Part shown: positions 6,618-8,239 of the stretch, piece after piece | Numbering within the stretch: the stretch's first letter is position 1 | How the letters are laid out: each line of letters begins with the position of its first letter | Assembly: GCA_002693605.1 (NCBI GenBank) | Contig: NZQO01000032.1 | Coordinates: 1 to 8,239 of the forward strand | DNA: 8,239 nt | Direction of reading: 5' to 3' | From: Flavobacteriaceae bacterium | GTDB taxonomy: Bacteria > Bacteroidota > Bacteroidia > Flavobacteriales > Flavobacteriaceae | Made by a program: the position numbers and the translations under genes | Notes under the pieces: generated by a model | What the model saw: only the letters and a program-made list of their open reading frames with translations | What the model was told of the DNA's origin: nothing | Databases searched by the model: none

Positions 6618-8239
6618 TTATTCTTTGGGAACGGGGTTTTCCTTTAGATCCAATATCTCGAAAGGTGAATTCTCGCTCTTGTACTCAGGCACGATTTCCT
6701 TCAGCACCTTTACCACGAGCTGTACCTCCTGCTGTTCACAGGAACATACCAAGGTTTCTATCTGTGCTACCAAGGTTTCGAACTCGGGAACGGGCACCTC
6801 GCTCACCATAATCTTGGGGTGGTGTGTGGGCAATGAGGTGGCGCTGTCGTTCAGGAGTTCCTCGAACAACTTCTCCCCGGGGCGCAGCCCGGTAAACACA
6901 ATGTCAATATCGGTATAGGGCTCTAGGCCCGATAGCTGTATCATTTTCTCGGCAAGGGCCACGATTTTTACGGGCTTGCCCATATCAAATACGAATATTT
7001 CCCCGCCCTTGCCCATGGTGCCCGCCTGCAGTACCAACTGGCAGGCTTCCGGGATGGTCATAAAATAGCGGATAATATCGCGGTGGGTTACCGTTACCGG
7101 GCCGCCCTGTGCTATCTGGTTCCTGAAATGGGGAATGACCGAGCCGCTGCTACCCAGCACATTTCCGAAGCGCGTCGTGATGAACTTCGTAGCCCCTTTC
7201 TGTTGTTTCTGCAGGGCCTGTACGTACATCTCGGCCGTGCGCTTGCTGGCCCCCATCACATTGGTGGGGTTTACGGCCTTATCGGTAGAAACCATTACGA
7301 ATTTTTCGATTCCGTGTGCCACGGAAAGCTGTGCCAGGTTCACGGTGCCCACGATGTTGGTATGTATGGCCTCTTGCGGGTTTCGCTCAATCAAGGGCAC
7401 ATGCTTATAGGCCGCCGCGTGGAACAGCATCTGGAAATCGTAGCGCTCAAAAATCATCTGCATGCGCTGCCTGTTACTGATATCTCCCAACTCGGCCACA
7501 AACCGCAAGTGGGGAAAGTTCACTTCCAGGTAGAGCTCAAGCTCGTGGAGGGCCGATTCGGCCTGGTCTAAAATTACGAGCAGCCCGGGTTCGTACCCCG
7601 CAATTTGCCGAACGAGCTCACTGCCTATGGACCCTGCGCCACCGGTTACCAAAATGGTTTTTCCCAAGAGGTCGGCCCCAATGGCATCGTCTTCAATTCG
7701 AATGGGCTCCCGCTCCAGTAAATCCTCGATTTCCAAGGGTTTAATTTGATTGTTGATATCAGCCTTCTTGCTCCAGTTCTCGAGACTGGGCACATGGAAC
7801 ACCTCGAGGCCGAGCGAAAGGATGTCGTCTACCAATTCGGTTTTCTCCTTTCCCGTAACAGTATTGGCCATAATTACCACGCCCTCCACAGCGAGTCCCT
7901 CCAAGGTTTCCCGAAAGGTGGTCTTAATGGCAATAACGCGCTTGTTGGCAATCTTAAGCTGGGCGGTATCGCTGTTCTCGGTTATAAAACCCACCAATTG
8001 GAACTCGCCCGAGGCTTCGGTAGTAAGGGCCTTTCCCAGGTTTATGGTCTGGTCGTCTACCCCCACGATCACTACCCGCTTCTTGGCCCCGCTCGTAACA
8101 CTGTTCTTGATAAAACGGTAACTTTCCTTTACGATAAGCCGAAACGTCAACATCCCGCTAAAGGCCATAAGCACGTACAGCAGCAGGGCGGTAGTGAGGA
8201 ACGGCTTGGAACCTACAAAGAAATAATACAGATAATTGA
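6618..8239 (-). CDS. Membrane-bound UDP-GlcNAc 4,6-dehydratase, WbpM/CapD/PglF class (5' end outside window)
   Basis: The frame is open to the right edge, giving 539 complete codons; the GTG at 8174 is internal. Full-length members are about 600-650 residues with four N-terminal membrane helices, and only the last helix (about 13-32) is visible. It is followed by a CoA-binding-like nucleotide domain (VVIVGVDD, 55-62), then the extended-SDR catalytic domain: TGGAGSIGSE (198-207), AAAYKHVP (274-281), STDKA (317-321), MGASK (328-332), RFGNVLGSSGSV (356-367) and TGLRPGEKLFEEL (449-461). The enzyme converts UDP-GlcNAc to a UDP-4-keto-6-deoxy sugar, precursor of QuiNAc, FucNAc or bacillosamine-type residues. 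Met328 sits where most SDRs have the catalytic Tyr (MxxxK), as in large WbpM-type enzymes. It is first in the visible cluster and 30 bases from wza. The sugar product and C5 stereochemistry cannot be read from the sequence. Confidence 0.94.
   Translation of the reverse strand, partial: NYLYYFFVGSKPFLTTALLLYVLMAFSGMLTFRLIVKESYRFIKNSVTSGAKKRVVIVGVDDQTINLGKALTTEASGEFQLVGFITENSDTAQLKIANKRVIAIKTTFRETLEGLAVEGVVIMANTVTGKEKTELVDDILSLGLEVFHVPSLENWSKKADINNQIKPLEIEDLLEREPIRIEDDAIGADLLGKTILVTGGAGSIGSELVRQIAGYEPGLLVILDQAESALHELELYLEVNFPHLRFVAELGDISNRQRMQMIFERYDFQMLFHAAAYKHVPLIERNPQEAIHTNIVGTVNLAQLSVAHGIEKFVMVSTDKAVNPTNVMGASKRTAEMYVQALQKQQKGATKFITTRFGNVLGSSGSVIPHFRNQIAQGGPVTVTHRDIIRYFMTIPEACQLVLQAGTMGKGGEIFVFDMGKPVKIVALAEKMIQLSGLEPYTDIDIVFTGLRPGEKLFEELLNDSATSLPTHHPKIMVSEVPVPEFETLVAQIETLVCSCEQQEVQLVVKVLKEIVPEYKSENSPFEILDLKENPVPKE

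Noticed and set aside
7083..7571. 162-residue plus-strand frame inside the dehydratase gene
   Set aside because: It is antisense to the SDR catalytic domain, whose motifs are all intact.
8172..8174. GTG as the start codon of the dehydratase
   Set aside because: The frame continues without a stop to the window edge through a membrane helix (ALLLYVLMAFSGML) that spans this codon, so it is an internal Val.
1..8239. Mobile elements, CRISPR arrays, tRNA or rRNA genes, defence or toxin-antitoxin genes
   Set aside because: No repeat arrays, transposase motifs, terminal inverted repeats or RNA gene signatures were seen on reading both strands.

Overview
The window reads as a chromosomal segment from a Bacteroidota bacterium, most likely a mid-GC marine member of the Flavobacteriaceae. 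The grounds are three candidate promoters with the Bacteroidota -7 consensus TAnnTTTG placed just upstream of genes, mostly weak or absent Shine-Dalgarno sequences, and the family types of the encoded proteins. No genus is claimed.

Left part (1-2099): a COG2509-type FAD-dependent oxidoreductase, cut by the left window edge and on the minus strand, diverges across a 208-bp intergenic region from a SlyD-like FKBP peptidyl-prolyl isomerase on the plus strand. The isomerase gene ends at a perfect 14-bp-arm palindrome followed by seven T, a textbook intrinsic terminator. A 49-codon membrane-protein gene follows on the plus strand. Its last 13 bases overlap the 3' end of the converging surface-polysaccharide genes.

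Right part (2087-8239): four tightly packed minus-strand genes, in transcription order: (i) a membrane-bound UDP-GlcNAc 4,6-dehydratase of the large WbpM/CapD/PglF class, cut at its N-terminus by the right edge; (ii) a Wza-type outer-membrane export lipoprotein; (iii) a Wzc-type co-polymerase fused to a BY-kinase; (iv) a Wzi-type outer-membrane beta-barrel. Gaps are 30, 0 and 1 bases. The Wzi-like gene most plausibly starts at a TTG codon one base after the Wzc stop.

Together these look like one end of a capsule or exopolysaccharide locus. The dehydratase would make a 4-keto-6-deoxy amino-sugar nucleotide used for a subunit sugar, Wzc would control chain assembly through phosphorylation of its tyrosine-rich tail, Wza would carry the chain through the outer membrane, and the Wzi-like barrel would help attach it to the surface. 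No glycosyltransferase, flippase, polymerase or low-molecular-weight tyrosine phosphatase lies in the window; these would be expected upstream of position 8239.

I see no RNA genes, CRISPR arrays, insertion sequences, phage genes or other mobile signatures, and no gene-free stretch longer than about 208 bases. I find no convincing evidence of an undescribed system; the points worth a second look are mostly start-site, residue-level and regulatory details.
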